DNA of 22,139 nucleotides from a virus, in the IMG/VR virus record IMGVR_UViG_3300046535_000517, positions 1 through 22,139 of that record. The stretch is one strand, 5' to 3'. Of this stretch, positions 7,970-14,710 are shown one piece after another. The notes beneath the pieces are model-generated. The model was not told the origin of the DNA. It did no database searches and saw nothing but the letters and a program-made list of their open reading frames with translations. The first letter of the stretch is position 1. The number at the start of each line of letters is the position of its first letter. Both the position numbers and the translations under genes were made by a program.

Positions 7970-9456
7970 CAGAGGAGGCCCGTACCTGGTTGTGCTCGGA
8001 TGAACAACCCAGGCCCCCACACACACACCGGATCCCCGGCCTGGCGCACGATGATCAGCAACCGATCGGCCCGAAAGCGGCCGAGTTGAAACCACTGCGC
8101 GACGGCCGTCCCATCCATCTGCAGGGTCGCCGCCGCGACGGCTGAGGGCGAGACCGTATTGCCGTTGTCACCACTCACGAATAACACGACCTGTCCGGGC
8201 GGCATCCCGCCCGTCTGCGCCGCGATCCCGAGTTCAATTTGCTGAATGAAGATCCACTGGTTCTCGGCGCTGAGATAGGGCGCGATGCGCTGCCGGACAA
8301 TCGGGATCGGCGTCGCGCCGACCTCCGCATCGTAGTTGTAACTCAAATCCAATTGACAGAGCCGGGCCGTCGCCCACTGGCCGACCAACACCGTGGGCTG
8401 ACTGCCGCCCGCCTGCAAAAACGTACAACAGGTCCGCGCCGGCCAGCGCGTGAAGGTGTACGCGTCCAAGCCCGATGCGAGGGCTTTCGCCCGCTGGTGC
8501 CAGACCTGTTCGGTCAGGTCATAGCACCACGTCTGCTCCAAGGATGGCCAGGTCCAACAGATGAAGTCGTGGCCGTTTTGCGTATAAGCCAACGCTTCCG
8601 CTTCCGTCGCATCCGTGGAGCTGCCGATCTGGAAACTAATCGCCGGCGTCGAAATCGTGCGCGGCTGTAAGGACGAGGCGGCAAAGATTTGCGAGGCGCC
8701 GAATTCATTCGTGCTGCCGGCCCAGAGCACATTGTCGGCCACGCAGACGATCGAGGCGTAGGCATTCGTGCCTTCGTTGATCACCGTGCCGGGATAGGGA
8801 ATAAACGGCGTCGTCGGGTCGCCGCTGTCCTGAAAGATTTCTGTCGTCTTACTGCCCATCACCCAGACGCGCCGGTTGTTGACGGCAAAGCCGGTGATGT
8901 TGTCGGATGTCGAGGAGCGCGCAAAGAAATCGGTCGCGGACCAGACCAGCCCATTCTCCAGATTCGAGAACCACATCTTGATGGTGTTCTTCTCGTTCGC
9001 CAAGAAGTAGCCGTCCATGAAGCCGACCATCACCGGCACAAACGGCAACGCGACCGCCCCCGACAAGACGTTGGTCGTCAGGTTGAAGATGTAGAGATTG
9101 TTGGCGGAACAGACCGCGAGTTGATTCCCGCCCTGTCCATTCGACGCGAAGGTGACCCGTTTGGTGTCGTTCGCGACGGGCCCCGTGTGTGGCAGGTTGC
9201 CGGTGATCGGATCGAATTCAAAGAACTGCCCCGCCGCCACGCCGAAGACGCGACCATCCTGCGAGAACAAGCCGCGCGTGGCGCCGAATAAGAGATCGAC
9301 ACGGAACCGCTGCCCCGGTGTGCCATAGAGCACGGCTTTTTTCGGATCCGCCTCATTGCGCGTCGTTTCCAGATAGAGATTGAGGCACTGATCGGCCGCG
9401 ATCGTGGCCGACTGCGCGCGATAGGCGGGTCCGCAGAAGTTGGGCCAGAGCGGCAT
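7969..9456 (-). CDS. P22 gp10-like packaged-DNA stabilisation / tail protein
   Basis: A 495-residue protein, close to the roughly 470 residues of P22 gp10. In that family the protein forms a hexameric collar under the gp4 ring and helps hold DNA in the head. Hallmarks seen here are an N-terminal CLNLYLET in the place of the usual NL/VNMY segment, the strand-rich repeat region, KMWFSNLENGLVWSATDF at 160-177, VWVMGSKTTEIFQDSGDP at 197-214, and PGTVINEG at 222-229. This order (W.S......W...DF, then ..G..T.E....SG) is typical of the phage stabilisation protein family. Its start overlaps the previous stop as TGATG. It follows the gp4-like gene after an insertion of six genes not found in P22. Confidence 0.83.
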   Translation of the reverse strand: MPLWPNFCGPAYRAQSATIAADQCLNLYLETTRNEADPKKAVLYGTPGQRFRVDLLFGATRGLFSQDGRVFGVAAGQFFEFDPITGNLPHTGPVANDTKRVTFASNGQGGNQLAVCSANNLYIFNLTTNVLSGAVALPFVPVMVGFMDGYFLANEKNTIKMWFSNLENGLVWSATDFFARSSTSDNITGFAVNNRRVWVMGSKTTEIFQDSGDPTTPFIPYPGTVINEGTNAYASIVCVADNVLWAGSTNEFGASQIFAASSLQPRTISTPAISFQIGSSTDATEAEALAYTQNGHDFICWTWPSLEQTWCYDLTEQVWHQRAKALASGLDAYTFTRWPARTCCTFLQAGGSQPTVLVGQWATARLCQLDLSYNYDAEVGATPIPIVRQRIAPYLSAENQWIFIQQIELGIAAQTGGMPPGQVVLFVSGDNGNTVSPSAVAAATLQMDGTAVAQWFQLGRFRADRLLIIVRQAGDPVCVWGPGLFIRAQPGTGLL

Positions 9457-9752
9457 CAGCGCCCCTCCGGGACGTGCGGAAACGGCAGGACAGGCGGCAC
9501 CGGCAGGCCCGTGACATCGACCGCCGTGCCGACCAGCGCCTGCGCCTCGGCCAGCGCCGTCAGCGTCGCATTGAGCCGATCGAGGAGGGCCTTCGCGGCC
9601 TGCCGCACGACCAGGAGATCGAACGGGACGCCGGTCAGCGCGACGACCTCGGGCACATCCGGCACGTCGGGCCCGCGGGCGACCAGAATCACGTCGATCC
9701 CGGTCGTGCCCGGTTCCGGTTTCACCGACTGGATCCGCACGCCGGTATACAT
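9456..9752 (-). CDS. Small protein of unknown function upstream of gp10-like gene
   Basis: A 98-residue protein. The start chosen is MYTGVRIQ, which overlaps the upstream stop as TGATG; an earlier in-frame ATG 24 bases upstream would create a longer overlap and is less likely. The N-terminal half has strands (YTGVRIQSVK, GIDVILVARG), the middle is a helix (RQAAKALLDRLNATLTALAE) and the end is rich in Pro and Val. It has no Cys. I do not recognise it. Its place in a run of overlapping small genes between fibre-like and tail genes suggests an assembly or accessory virion role, which is inference. Confidence 0.6.
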   Translation of the reverse strand: MYTGVRIQSVKPEPGTTGIDVILVARGPDVPDVPEVVALTGVPFDLLVVRQAAKALLDRLNATLTALAEAQALVGTAVDVTGLPVPPVLPFPHVPEGR

Positions 9753-10066
9753 CAGCGTTGCGCCTTCATCGCCCAATCGAGAAAGACGACGACATCCCCG
9801 ACCGTGTGCAGCCCGTGATCGATCCGCAGAAACCGCGCCGCATAGTGCAGGACGCCCTGGAGCTTGCCCGTCTCCTCGAGATCGAAGTCATCGGCGAACT
9901 GGTCGACGGGCAGGCCCACCGCCGCGCAGGCCCGATGCACCGCCCGCCGAATCGCCGGGTCGATGGGCCAGTCCTCGTCTGGCGCCGGCTCCGTCGCCGG
10001 CTCCGCGCCCCACGCGAGCAGGATCGCCCCGAGCCACCGGCACAGGCGCCGCCAGCGCGCCGTCAT
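9752..10066 (-). CDS. Small protein with N-terminal hydrophobic segment and ACP-like C-terminal pattern
   Basis: A 104-residue protein starting MTARWRRLCRWLGAILLAWG; the ATG overlaps the previous stop as ATGA, which fixes the start against a longer in-frame option. Residues 4-20 could be a weak signal anchor (Arg-rich, then AILLAW). The last 60 residues (DDFDLEETGKLQGVLHYAAR, then GLHTVGDVVVFLDWAMK) resemble the end of an acyl-carrier-type helical bundle, mainly the TVGDVV helix. The DSL serine motif that would carry phosphopantetheine is absent, so carrier activity is not supported. Otherwise unknown. It sits between two small virion-type genes. Confidence 0.58.
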   Translation of the reverse strand: MTARWRRLCRWLGAILLAWGAEPATEPAPDEDWPIDPAIRRAVHRACAAVGLPVDQFADDFDLEETGKLQGVLHYAARFLRIDHGLHTVGDVVVFLDWAMKAQR

Positions 10067-10764
10067 GCGCCCGCTCCGAGCAACGACAGCCCTTTCACGC
10101 CAGCCACGGCCGCCGGCGCCGGGATGAAATTCACGAGGCAGGACGCGAGGCCGATCGTGGACGTCGTGCAGCTCCACACGGGCGTCGCGCTCGCGATCGC
10201 CGTGTCGAGCCGATACGCGACCGCGCCCGCGAGGTTCGTGCCCCCGATGAAGTCGTAGCCGCCAATCTTCACGAAGCCATCCGCGGCGCTCAACGTCATG
10301 TCGGTATTCAGGGCGGCGCCGCCCGCGAGGCCGCTCAGGATCAGCGTCCCCGTGACGCCCGGCGTGATCGTCGGGCCGATCGTCGTGCCGGAGCCTTGCT
10401 CGACAATCGCCGTGGCAGATTGATCTTTCGGATTCGAGGAGGTGCGACAGCCCTGCATCCCGACCACAATGACGCCGGGATAGACGGACGTGCCCGTCAC
10501 CGTGAAGTTGTGGTTGGTGCCGCGTTTCGTGCTATCCCACGCCCAGTAGATGTTCGACGTGTCGAAGGATGCCGTCGTGCCCGAGCGCACACTCTGCCAC
10601 GTCGCATCGCCTTTGCTATCGCTGACCGTCAGCGCGCCGACCGTATAGTTCGCAATGATGAGCGCCAGGCCGTCGTAGCCCGTTGTGTTGAAGTTGTTCG
10701 TGGACGTCCCGCCATTCTGACCGGGGCTGAACACGCCGAGGACGACCGGGACGGCAAACGCCAT
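10063..10764 (-). CDS. Beta-rich virion-type protein, possible jelly-roll appendage
   Basis: A 233-residue protein whose start directly abuts the stop of the 502-residue fibre-like gene. The sequence is strand-rich throughout: NFNTTGYDGLALIIANYTVG, then ALTVSDSKGDATW, then FTVTGTSVYPGVIVVGMQGC, then GTLILSGLAG. The order N.TG...L......DS.G...W...GT....T.......YP.I.V is a pattern I know from many uncharacterised phage and metagenome proteins. Cys residues occur at three places (GCRTSS, WSCTTS, ASCLVN). There is no catalytic signature. It is coupled to the fibre-like gene, so a fibre-cap or decoration role is plausible but unproven. Confidence 0.62.
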   Translation of the reverse strand: MAFAVPVVLGVFSPGQNGGTSTNNFNTTGYDGLALIIANYTVGALTVSDSKGDATWQSVRSGTTASFDTSNIYWAWDSTKRGTNHNFTVTGTSVYPGVIVVGMQGCRTSSNPKDQSATAIVEQGSGTTIGPTITPGVTGTLILSGLAGGAALNTDMTLSAADGFVKIGGYDFIGGTNLAGAVAYRLDTAIASATPVWSCTTSTIGLASCLVNFIPAPAAVAGVKGLSLLGAGA

Positions 10765-12273
10765 CTACGCGCCCTTGTAGCCCGAGGCCGAGACTTTCGT
10801 ACTCGCGCCGGTCGTCACGTTCGCACAGAACAGCGCCGTCGCCGTGGTGGGTTGCCGCAACGGCACGGGAAAGGTGAGCGTGGCACCACCATAGCCCGCG
10901 GCGGCCGGAATCGTGTAGAGCGTCGCGCCGCCACTGCCATCTTGAATCACGATGTCGGTGCCGACCGTCGCGTGCGCGTTCGACACCGTGATCTGCGTGA
11001 TGTAGTTCCGCAGGCCCGCGGCCGGCGCCGCCACGAGCGAGGTGGACGTCGTCGCCGTCATGGCCGTCGTAATCGCGCCGGCGACGAAGTTCTCCGGATT
11101 CGCGTACGGCAGCACGATCAGTTTGCCGACCAGGTCGGCGACGAGCTGCACCATGCGGCCGGTCGTGACCGCGCTGTTCTCCGCGGAGACGGCTTGCGCG
11201 CCGGTGTTCAGGGGATTGGTGCCGATGGCGACGTTGGTCGCCGCGTTGCCGCCGACCGCCAGCGTGCCCGCGAGGCCGGCCGTGACGGTGTTCGTGCCCC
11301 CGACTTGCGCCACGTTGACGCTCTGATTCGCCGGCAGGGCGACACTGTCGGGCGTGACGAGCAGCTTCGTCATGCTCGCGGCGCCTTGCACCGTCACGAC
11401 GCCGCCCGTGGGCGTGCCCGCACTGCCGGCGCCGACCACCGTCGCGTTCAACGCGGACGCCGTCGCCTGCGTGGCCGTGACGACGCCCGTCCCGTCCGTG
11501 GGGAGCTCCACCCGCAGCGCGCCCGCGGCCGGGCCGTGTCCCGTGACGACCGTCGCCCCATTCACCGAGGCGACATCCATCTGTTGGGCGTAGACCGTGC
11601 CCGACGGGTTGACCGCCGTCACGCCGCGCAACGTGCCCCCGATGTTGACGCCCCCGTAGTCGGCTTGCGTCGGCACGGCGGCGCCCGTATTCGAGGCCGC
11701 GCCGTTCCCCGTGCTCCCGCCCGTGATGGTGACCGGGATCGACGCGGTATTGTCCACGACGACATGCAACCGATGGTTGAGGCTGTCCCAGACATCCGCG
11801 AGAATCTTGTTGATCCCGCGCAGCTTCGAGCTGACGGTGCCGGCGTTGTCGCCCACCACGGCGGCATCCGTGGTCGAGCCCGTCGCCGCGTCCGCGCCGT
11901 CGGCAATCGTCACGGCGCCGCCCCCCCCGCCGCCGCCGCCGGCCGCCGCGCCACCGGTCGCCGCTTCCACCGCATTGAGCGTCACGACCGCCAGGCCCGA
12001 CGTCCACGCCGACAGCCGCACTTGCATCGACACGAGCGGCGAGGCCGCCTGCCACAAGCCATTCACCGTGGCACTGACGACCGGCACCGTCCCGTTGATG
12101 AGCGTGGCACTCAACGGCTGGAACGTCACGCCATCCAGTGAGCCCTCGAACTGGACGGTGCCCGCCCAGGTGCCGGTGATCTGGATGCCGAACCCGGCGA
12201 GCCCGGGCGGCGTCAGGCGTACCGTCGCGCCGACGGCGCCGAGCAACCCGGTATTCTGCGCGGAGGGCGCCAT
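10765..12273 (-). CDS. Putative fibre-like structural protein with polyglycine hinge
   Basis: A 502-residue protein whose ATG overlaps the stop of the second spike-base-like gene as TGATG. Residues 15-105 form a beta domain (FGIQITGTWAGTVQFEGSLD, then GVTFQPL) with the TVQFEGSLDG pattern seen in other phage structural proteins. Residues 106-120 are an Ala/Gly hinge that includes eight consecutive glycines encoded around a G8 run. Residues 120-410 are low-complexity and beta-repetitive (Thr/Val/Gly/Asn), consistent with an elongated shaft. The last 80 residues (NYITQITVSNAHATVGTDIV, then ATLYTIPAAAGYGGATLTFP) form a compact beta domain common in phage appendages. It probably builds a fibre or spike on the spike-base-like proteins encoded just upstream. 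No enzyme motif is visible. Confidence 0.68.
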   Translation of the reverse strand: MAPSAQNTGLLGAVGATVRLTPPGLAGFGIQITGTWAGTVQFEGSLDGVTFQPLSATLINGTVPVVSATVNGLWQAASPLVSMQVRLSAWTSGLAVVTLNAVEAATGGAAAGGGGGGGGAVTIADGADAATGSTTDAAVVGDNAGTVSSKLRGINKILADVWDSLNHRLHVVVDNTASIPVTITGGSTGNGAASNTGAAVPTQADYGGVNIGGTLRGVTAVNPSGTVYAQQMDVASVNGATVVTGHGPAAGALRVELPTDGTGVVTATQATASALNATVVGAGSAGTPTGGVVTVQGAASMTKLLVTPDSVALPANQSVNVAQVGGTNTVTAGLAGTLAVGGNAATNVAIGTNPLNTGAQAVSAENSAVTTGRMVQLVADLVGKLIVLPYANPENFVAGAITTAMTATTSTSLVAAPAAGLRNYITQITVSNAHATVGTDIVIQDGSGGATLYTIPAAAGYGGATLTFPVPLRQPTTATALFCANVTTGASTKVSASGYKGA

Positions 12274-12530
12274 CAGATTTGATAGACCGCGACGAGGTTC
12301 GTCGCCGAGGTCGACGTCGCATTAATGCGGCGCACCCCAATCGGCAGGATGCGGCCGGTGATGGCGCCCGCGAAGGTGCAGATCGTGTTGTCCGCCATGA
12401 CCGCCACGAGGACGCCGGCCCCGCCGCCGACGTAGATGCCATCGGTCAATTGTTTCGTTTGGCTGTAGCGCGGCAGATCAACCGTATCGGACGGCGTGAT
12501 CGCCTCGAATTTATTCAGCGGGCCGTTCAT
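12273..12530 (-). CDS. Spike-base-like protein, second tandem copy
   Basis: An 85-residue protein, MNGPLNKFEAITPSDTVDLP at the N-terminus, that matches its upstream neighbour along its whole length (about 60 identical residues in 82 aligned, counted by eye). The pattern ITPSDTVDLP...DGIY.GG....V..MAD.T..TF.......ILPI.V.R.NAT.T.A....AVY is typical of the small spike-base proteins named after the Rhodobacter gene-transfer-agent protein Rcc01079, which form the platform for head spikes. It ends with TGA overlapping the ATG of the fibre-like gene, consistent with a base-plus-fibre pair. Compared with the first copy it has a one-residue insertion in the GG loop and a different residue pattern in the central strand (NTICTFAGAITGR). 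Confidence 0.68.
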   Translation of the reverse strand: MNGPLNKFEAITPSDTVDLPRYSQTKQLTDGIYVGGGAGVLVAVMADNTICTFAGAITGRILPIGVRRINATSTSATNLVAVYQI

Positions 12531-12540
12531 GGCTGCTGCC

Positions 12541-12807
12541 TCAGATCTGGTAGACCGCGATCAAGCCGGTCGCCGTGGTATTAGTGGCGTTGACGCGGCG
12601 CACGCCGATCGGGAGGATCGTGCCATTCAGCGCGGCTTGAAACGTCGCGGTGGTCCCATCGGCCATCAGCGCGACGATTGACCCGGACCCCCCGATGTAG
12701 ATGCCGTCCGTGAGTTGTTTGGTTTGGGTATAGCGGGGCAGATCGACCGTATCGGACGGGGTGATCAACTCGAAGCGATTGAGTGGGCCGCGTGTCGTGC
12801 TGATCAC
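12541..12807 (-). CDS. Spike-base-like protein, first tandem copy
   Basis: An 88-residue protein, MISTTRGPLNRFELITPSDT at the N-terminus, overlapping the stop of the gp4-like gene as ATGA. It has the same spike-base pattern as the next gene (DTVDLPRYTQTKQLTDGIY, then MADGTTATF, then ILPIGVRRVNATNTTAT). The fold is expected to be a small beta-barrel; the family is known from Rhodobacter gene transfer agents and many phages. Ten bases separate it from its paralogue, so the pair arose by local tandem duplication. Both reading frames are intact, so both copies are probably made. They may form a heteromeric base or serve two different appendages. Confidence 0.68.
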   Translation of the reverse strand: MISTTRGPLNRFELITPSDTVDLPRYTQTKQLTDGIYIGGSGSIVALMADGTTATFQAALNGTILPIGVRRVNATNTTATGLIAVYQI

Positions 12808-13553
12808 GAGCCGCCTCCGGTCCCGCTCTCGATGTTGTAGCCGTGCCGATGGCGCGACCCGAATGCCGTCGCGAAATCACTCGGCAGATCCGACAGCCGC
12901 ACATTGGATCGGAAGATGTTCGCGAACGTCTCGCGCGCCAGCAGCGCATCGTCCGGCGGCAGCTCGCGCCCATACGGCCCCGCCAGGCGGCGCTCGAGGT
13001 TGTAGACGATGGCCTCATCGTAGCCATCGGGAAACGTGTAGATGGTCGTGTTCAGGTCCGCGAACGGCCCGAAGGTGGTTTCGAAGAAGATGACGAGGGT
13101 GTGCAGGCTGTTATTCGGGACCGGCCAGAGGGTCACGAACGCCAAGGGGACCAGGGGGCTGTAGTACACCGCCGTGGGCTGCATACTCGGCAAGGTTTTG
13201 ACCTGGATGGCGGCATACATATCGTCGGTCAAGATCGCCAATGGCACTTCCACCACGGGCGTCGTGCCCCCCAACTGGAGCGTCGCCTGCTGCAGACTGT
13301 TCTGATTGGACGGTTTCGGCGTGGCGATGTCGCCCCCGGGCAGGCCCCAGGTGTAGACCCGTTTATTGGCGACGAGCGGCACCGCCTGCGTGATGATCGC
13401 GTAGGCCTCCAGTTGCTGCGACCAGGTGCTCATCATCAGATTCAGGCGCGTCAGCGCATCCGCCGCGATCGCCGGCGGGAGCGTGATCCCCGGCTGGAAC
13501 ACGTTGAGATTTTGAAACGCCTGGGTGATGTAGGTCTGCGCCGTGCCGCTCAT
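12804..13553 (-). CDS. P22 gp4-like head-tail connector (head completion) protein
   Basis: A 249-residue protein; P22 gp4 is shorter (166 residues), but related proteins in other phages are of this size. In this family the protein forms the ring directly under the portal to which the gp10-like protein binds. The N-terminal helices (ITQAFQNLNVFQPGITLPP, then ADALTRLNLMMSTWSQQLEA) match the family pattern ..I..AL..LGV...GE.......A...LN.M...W. Aromatic strands follow (RVYTWGLPGG, TLWPVPN, HTLVIFFETTFGPF), then the late motif FPDGYDEAIVYNLERRLAGPYG. It lies downstream of the coat gene as in P22 (portal, scaffold, coat, gp4, gp10). The start is 4 bases after the previous stop. Confidence 0.8.
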   Translation of the reverse strand: MSGTAQTYITQAFQNLNVFQPGITLPPAIAADALTRLNLMMSTWSQQLEAYAIITQAVPLVANKRVYTWGLPGGDIATPKPSNQNSLQQATLQLGGTTPVVEVPLAILTDDMYAAIQVKTLPSMQPTAVYYSPLVPLAFVTLWPVPNNSLHTLVIFFETTFGPFADLNTTIYTFPDGYDEAIVYNLERRLAGPYGRELPPDDALLARETFANIFRSNVRLSDLPSDFATAFGSRHRHGYNIESGTGGGS

Positions 13554-13557
13554 CGCG

Positions 13558-13785
13558 TCACACCGGGCACCGGGTCGTCAGCAGCGCCGTCACCGCCGCC
13601 AGGGCCTCCAGTTCCGACCCGATCCCGCTGGCGCGCGCGGGCGGCTTCGGCGGATTGCCGGGATAGGGGACCGCACTCCAGTTCCCCCGATCGGGCAGCG
13701 CATTCAGCGCCGTGACCGTCTGCACGACCAGTTCTGGCCGTGTGGGATGGTAGACCCACGACGGGTAGCCGTCAGGCGCGGGCAT
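13558..13785 (-). CDS. YPxWxY-domain small protein, third copy
   Basis: A 75-residue protein with the domain GYPSWVYHPTRPELVVQ, then NALPDRGNWSAVPYPGNPP. This aligns with the start of the preceding 136-residue gene: (Y/F)PSW.Y.PT.P..VV......N.LP..G.WSA.PY.GNPP. A helix follows (LEALAAVTALLTTR). Related short proteins with YP.W.YHPT are scattered in phage genomes and have no established role. It starts 3 bases after the previous stop and ends 4 bases before the gp4-like gene, so it is a full operon member made together with capsid and connector genes. Confidence 0.65.
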   Translation of the reverse strand: MPAPDGYPSWVYHPTRPELVVQTVTALNALPDRGNWSAVPYPGNPPKPPARASGIGSELEALAAVTALLTTRCPV

Positions 13786-13788
13786 GCC

Positions 13789-14199
13789 TCACTCCTTCCC
13801 GCGATGGTTGCGCGGTTTCGGCGTGGGCTCGGACTCCGCGGGCTCTTCGATCTCCGCGTGCCGGCGGTGGCCGTGCTCCTTGTCGGCCGCGTCCTTCTCC
13901 GCGGCCTCTTTCTCGGCATGCTCCTTCTCCGCATGCGTGCGCTCATCGGCGGCCGTGGCGCGCACCGCCGCGGGCGGTTCCGGCAACCGCTGCGTCAACA
14001 GCAGCAGGATCGCCAGCATCGCGGCCAGCGGCGTCCCAGGCGGATCGATCTCCGGCAGTTGCGGCGGATTGCCGTCGTAGGGCGTGGCGCTCCAGCGGCC
14101 CGGGGGCGGCAGGATGTTGAAGACGTCGAGACTCTTCACCACCACGGCCGGTTGCGTGGGGTTGTAGGCCCACGAGGGGAAGGCAGTCGGTGTCGCCAT
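13789..14199 (-). CDS. YPxWxY-domain protein with charged AEKE-repeat tail, second copy
   Basis: A 136-residue protein. Residues 7-50 carry the same domain as its neighbours (FPSWAYNPTQPAVVVKSL, then GRWSATPYDGNPP). A hydrophobic helix follows (TPLAAMLAILLLLTQRL), then a highly charged tail of short repeats (THAEKEHAEKEAAEKDAADK) with His-rich and basic residues to the end. The upstream stop overlaps its ATG (TAATG), with a GGAG ribosome binding site before it. The tail could be a coiled coil or an RNA- or DNA-contacting arm. It may form a tail-to-head fitting or scaffold-type contact, which is speculative. Confidence 0.62.
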   Translation of the reverse strand: MATPTAFPSWAYNPTQPAVVVKSLDVFNILPPPGRWSATPYDGNPPQLPEIDPPGTPLAAMLAILLLLTQRLPEPPAAVRATAADERTHAEKEHAEKEAAEKDAADKEHGHRRHAEIEEPAESEPTPKPRNHRGKE

Positions 14200-14636
14200 T
14201 ACTTCTCCTTTTTGCCGCCGGCCCAGGCCGCCAGCCCGCTCTTCGGCGGCATCGGCGTCACGGGCACACTCGGCATGTGACCGGAGTACTCGGCTTCCGC
14301 CGCCCGCACTTCGGCCGTGGCTTTCTCGGATAGTTTGTATTTGATCTCATGCTCGCGTTCGGCGGCGAGCTTGGCGTATTCGAGGGCCTGCTGCTCGTGC
14401 GCCGCGAGCGCCGCCAGCGGCGTCGGCATGAACCCGCGGCCTTTCAGTAACGCCGCCTGCTGTTCATCGTCGGCGATTTCACTAGCCTCGATGGTCGTCG
14501 GACTGTTCGCGCGATACATCCACGTTGGATATTCGCGAAACACCCACGGCTTTTCACCGGGCCCCAGCTCGGAGTGCTGGGCCTCCCACTTGCGGCGCTC
14601 TTTGGCGTACGTGCTCTCAGGCGAGTGCAGGATCAT
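14199..14636 (-). CDS. YPxWxY-domain protein, first and most divergent copy
   Basis: A 145-residue protein, MILHSPESTYAKERRKWEAQ at the N-terminus, preceded by a GGAG ribosome binding site that abuts the hairpin at 14648-14678. Residues 30-75 (VFREYPTWMYRANSPTTIEA, then EQQAALLKGRGFMPTP) match the YPxWxY domain of the next two genes less closely. Residues 80-118 form a charged helix (EQQALEYAKLAAEREHEIKY), followed by a Pro-rich segment and a Lys-rich end. It follows a 74-base gap, so it may begin a translation block of its own. Function is unknown. Confidence 0.62.
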   Translation of the reverse strand: MILHSPESTYAKERRKWEAQHSELGPGEKPWVFREYPTWMYRANSPTTIEASEIADDEQQAALLKGRGFMPTPLAALAAHEQQALEYAKLAAEREHEIKYKLSEKATAEVRAAEAEYSGHMPSVPVTPMPPKSGLAAWAGGKKEK

Positions 14637-14647
14637 GTGTTAGCTCC

Positions 14648-14678
14648 GACCGCCCACGCTGAACGAGCGCAGGCGGTC
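14648..14678 (-). promoter_or_regulatory. RNA hairpin adjacent to ribosome binding site
   Basis: In the 74-base gap after the 210-residue gene, GACCGCC (14648-14654) pairs perfectly with GGCGGTC (14672-14678), with an inner GCT/AGC pairing around a GAACG loop. In the transcript the 3' side of the stem is directly followed by the GGAG Shine-Dalgarno of the next gene. There is no U-tract, so it is not a standard terminator. A 9-base direct repeat (CGCTGAACG at 14657-14665 and 14700-14708) spans the gap. It may tune translation of the downstream gene or act as an RNA-processing or stability element after the abundant coat transcript. Confidence 0.4.
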
Positions 14679-14710
14679 TACAAGACACCTCAAATACCGC
14701 GCTGAACGGA

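Noticed and set aside
9511-12141. Very long plus-strand open frame (876 codons) opposite the fibre-like genes
   Set aside because: Its protein is dominated by Arg, Ala, His and Gly without hydrophobic patterning, as expected for a shadow of high-GC genes; the minus strand here has well-ordered, recognisable genes with overlaps.
10616-12442. 608-codon minus-strand frame overlapping the fibre-like gene
   Set aside because: Arg-, Gly- and His-rich translation in another frame of the 502-residue and second spike-base-like genes; those fit the family patterns and the TGATG coupling.
12273-12807. CRISPR array or mobile-element repeat
   Set aside because: The repeated DNA is fully explained by two intact paralogous coding sequences; there are no short spaced repeats or transposase.
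14648-14678. Intrinsic terminator after the coat block
   Set aside because: The hairpin has no U-tract and is immediately followed by a ribosome binding site and the next gene.
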